A program made the translations under genes and the position numbers. A DNA stretch of 64,000 bases, from assembly GCF_014495685.1 (NCBI RefSeq), contig NZ_JACTVI010000035.1, positions 16,031 to 80,030 on the forward strand, given 5' to 3'. This document shows positions 62,835 through 64,000 of the stretch, piece after piece (positions within the stretch are counted from its first letter, which is position 1; every line of letters starts with the position of its first letter). The notes under the pieces are model-generated. The model made no database searches, had not been told where the DNA came from, and saw only the letters and a list, made by a program, of their open reading frames with translations. Source of the stretch: Streptomyces sp. TRM68367 (GTDB lineage: Bacteria; Actinomycetota; Actinomycetes; Streptomycetales; Streptomycetaceae).

Positions 62835-63162
62835 GAATTTCCCCAGGCTGTGCGGCATAAATGCGTCACTGTGATCACGCGTCTGATCCGGAACTGGTTC
62901 AGTGTGCAAGTAATTGTGACAGCCCGTGAGACAGCGGACCTGGGCACCCCAATGGATGTGCGCCTGTGCGCCGGGAGATGCGGCGGCGCCTCGCCCGGGG
63001 CAGTGGACCATGGGGAGTTGTGCCGTTCCGGCGGCGCGGGCACGCCGTCCGCCCAACGTCGTGAACGTGCCAGGATCCGCAGCGAAAAGGGCATCCGCTG
63101 GGGCGGTAGGCCCCTCCAAGCCTCAGCCTGACCCAGCCCGCGAAACCCATGCGGACACAGCA
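62835..63162. other. Interval without recognised gene
   Basis: About 330 bases; an AT-richer patch at 62870-62930 probably holds the LamG promoter. No other structure seen. Confidence 0.4.
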
Positions 63163-63894
63163 CTAGCTCCGGCTGCGGATCATCGACATCAGCAGCCCGT
63201 GGGTCTCGTCGTCGGCGGCGACCACGAGCCCGCGGCCTGCCTCACCAATCGGGGCGCCGTCGATCCCGGTGACGGTGCAGCCAGCAGCCCGGCACAAAGC
63301 GATGCCAGCGGCGAAGTGCACGCTCCTGGAGAGGTCGCCGCCATCGGTGACATACGCGGCGCGCTTGCCGGCAGCGACCCAGGCCAGCGCCAGGGTCGTG
63401 GACACGACCCGCGGCCGGAAACGCTCGACGAACTCAGGGTGGGCTAGCAGATCCACGGCCCGGAATCGCGGCGCACTCGGGAACGGCGGGTCCAGGTTGA
63501 CGTCCACCAATCGGGTGGCGGGCGTGGGCGTCAATAGTGCGTCGTCGGCCCCGTCATGCCGCATCCAGGCGGTCTCCCCGTCGGTGAAGAAAACCTCGCC
63601 GCTGAACGGATCGGCCACCGCTGCTGCCCCATCGCGCAGCGCCACGTTTACGGACACCAACATGTTGCCGACGGCGTAGTTGAGCGTGCCGCACAGGGGG
63701 TCAACCAGCCACTGGCGCACGGCGTCGGCGGCGCCCTGTTGCCCGCCTTCCTCGCCGAGCACCGCGTCATCGGGCCGTGCGGCACAGATGACGTCGAGGA
63801 TCATCTCCTCGGCCTCCACATCGGCGGCGGTGGCAAAGTCCCCGGCCTCTTTGTCGATGCGGGTGAGCCGCTGGCCGTACATGTTGCGGACCAC
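63163..63894 (-). CDS. Inositol-monophosphatase-like protein with altered metal site
   Basis: 243 residues from GTG 63894. Family landmarks: GDFATAADVEAEEMI, VLGEEGG (acidic metal ligand) and WLVDPLCGTLNYAVG, where the usual motif is DPxDGTxN. The second aspartate is replaced by Cys. The C-terminal SVHFAAGIALCRAAGC matches the family's WDxAAG region but with HF for the WD. Reading upstream, homology continues (IREAGACAGAD) but is closed by a TGA near 63920, so the N terminus may be shortened or the gene may be decaying. Confidence 0.7.
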   Translation of the reverse strand: MVRNMYGQRLTRIDKEAGDFATAADVEAEEMILDVICAARPDDAVLGEEGGQQGAADAVRQWLVDPLCGTLNYAVGNMLVSVNVALRDGAAAVADPFSGEVFFTDGETAWMRHDGADDALLTPTPATRLVDVNLDPPFPSAPRFRAVDLLAHPEFVERFRPRVVSTTLALAWVAAGKRAAYVTDGGDLSRSVHFAAGIALCRAAGCTVTGIDGAPIGEAGRGLVVAADDETHGLLMSMIRSRS

Positions 63895-64000
63895 GTCCGC
63901 GCCGGCACACGCCCCGGCCTCACGAATTCACGGCACCAGGAGCTTCAGTGACAGCCAGTCACTTCATGGAGGAAGGGTGCTTCCGACCTGCGATGATTCA
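63895..64000. other. Right edge: residual N-terminal homology of the phosphatase-like gene
   Basis: On the minus strand LSLKLLVP precedes an in-frame TGA and IREAGACAGAD, so the expected N terminus of the IMPase-like gene seems present but interrupted. No other feature. Confidence 0.4.

Overview
The window is high-GC DNA with Streptomyces-type codon use, GTG/TTG starts, translationally coupled operons and Actinobacteria-specific gene families (WXG100/EccC, DUF2786, SpoIIE-GAF-ATPase phosphatases, MDMPI domains). It is most likely a Streptomyces chromosome (possibly an accessory or arm region) or a large plasmid. No rRNA, complete tRNA, CRISPR array or replication origin is visible.

Region 1 (1-15.1 kb) is a type II polyketide locus. 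One tightly overlapping minus-strand operon runs malonyltransferase, halogenase, amidohydrolase, Dabb protein, SDR, O-methyltransferase, KS-alpha, KS-beta, ACP, SRPBCC aromatase and formamidase-type cyclase. A strong hairpin follows, then an MDMPI-aminotransferase fusion and a CrtI-like oxidoreductase cut by the window edge. A P450 and an MFS exporter run divergently. The enzyme set predicts a halogenated, O-methylated, possibly decarboxylated and aminated aromatic product. I could not match it to a known pathway.

Region 2 (15.1-17.9 kb) is a nested transposon: an IS3-family remnant split by an IS1182-family element with a 7-bp target duplication.

Region 3 (17.8-24.0 kb) holds two DedA proteins, a ChrB-N-like protein, an MFS transporter, a PAP2 phosphatase, a BlaI/MecI-type repressor and a truncated M56 sensor fragment. 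Four copies of one BlaI-like palindrome lie in front of four of its transcription units, so this looks like one small repressor regulon for membrane functions.

Region 4 (24-37 kb) mixes a GNAT acetyltransferase and a set of poorly characterised conserved proteins (two sharing a C-terminal-type module, one SWIM-type, one DUF2786) with decayed genes and truncated IS256 and IS21 elements.

Region 5 (37.3-46.8 kb) looks like an integration hot spot. Identical 3' halves of a tRNA-Thr(CGT)-like gene, each followed by a terminator, lie 8.35 kb apart, and a third tRNA fragment interrupts a gene at 39.5 kb. Between them are ISL3 and IS110 wrecks, a murA remnant, a SpoIIE-type phosphatase, a GlxA-type regulator and a dead copy of it carrying a small MITE-like insertion. 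A toxin-antitoxin pair lies just outside.

Region 6 (46.8-64 kb) starts with two decayed genes, then a type VII secretion cargo module: two WXG100-like proteins, an accessory protein, a 1513-residue RHS toxin with an endonuclease tail and, convergent to it, EccC. A long near-perfect palindrome separates EccC from a divergent membrane protein. An ECF sigma factor, a LamG lipoprotein-like exported protein and an unusual inositol-monophosphatase-like protein end the window.
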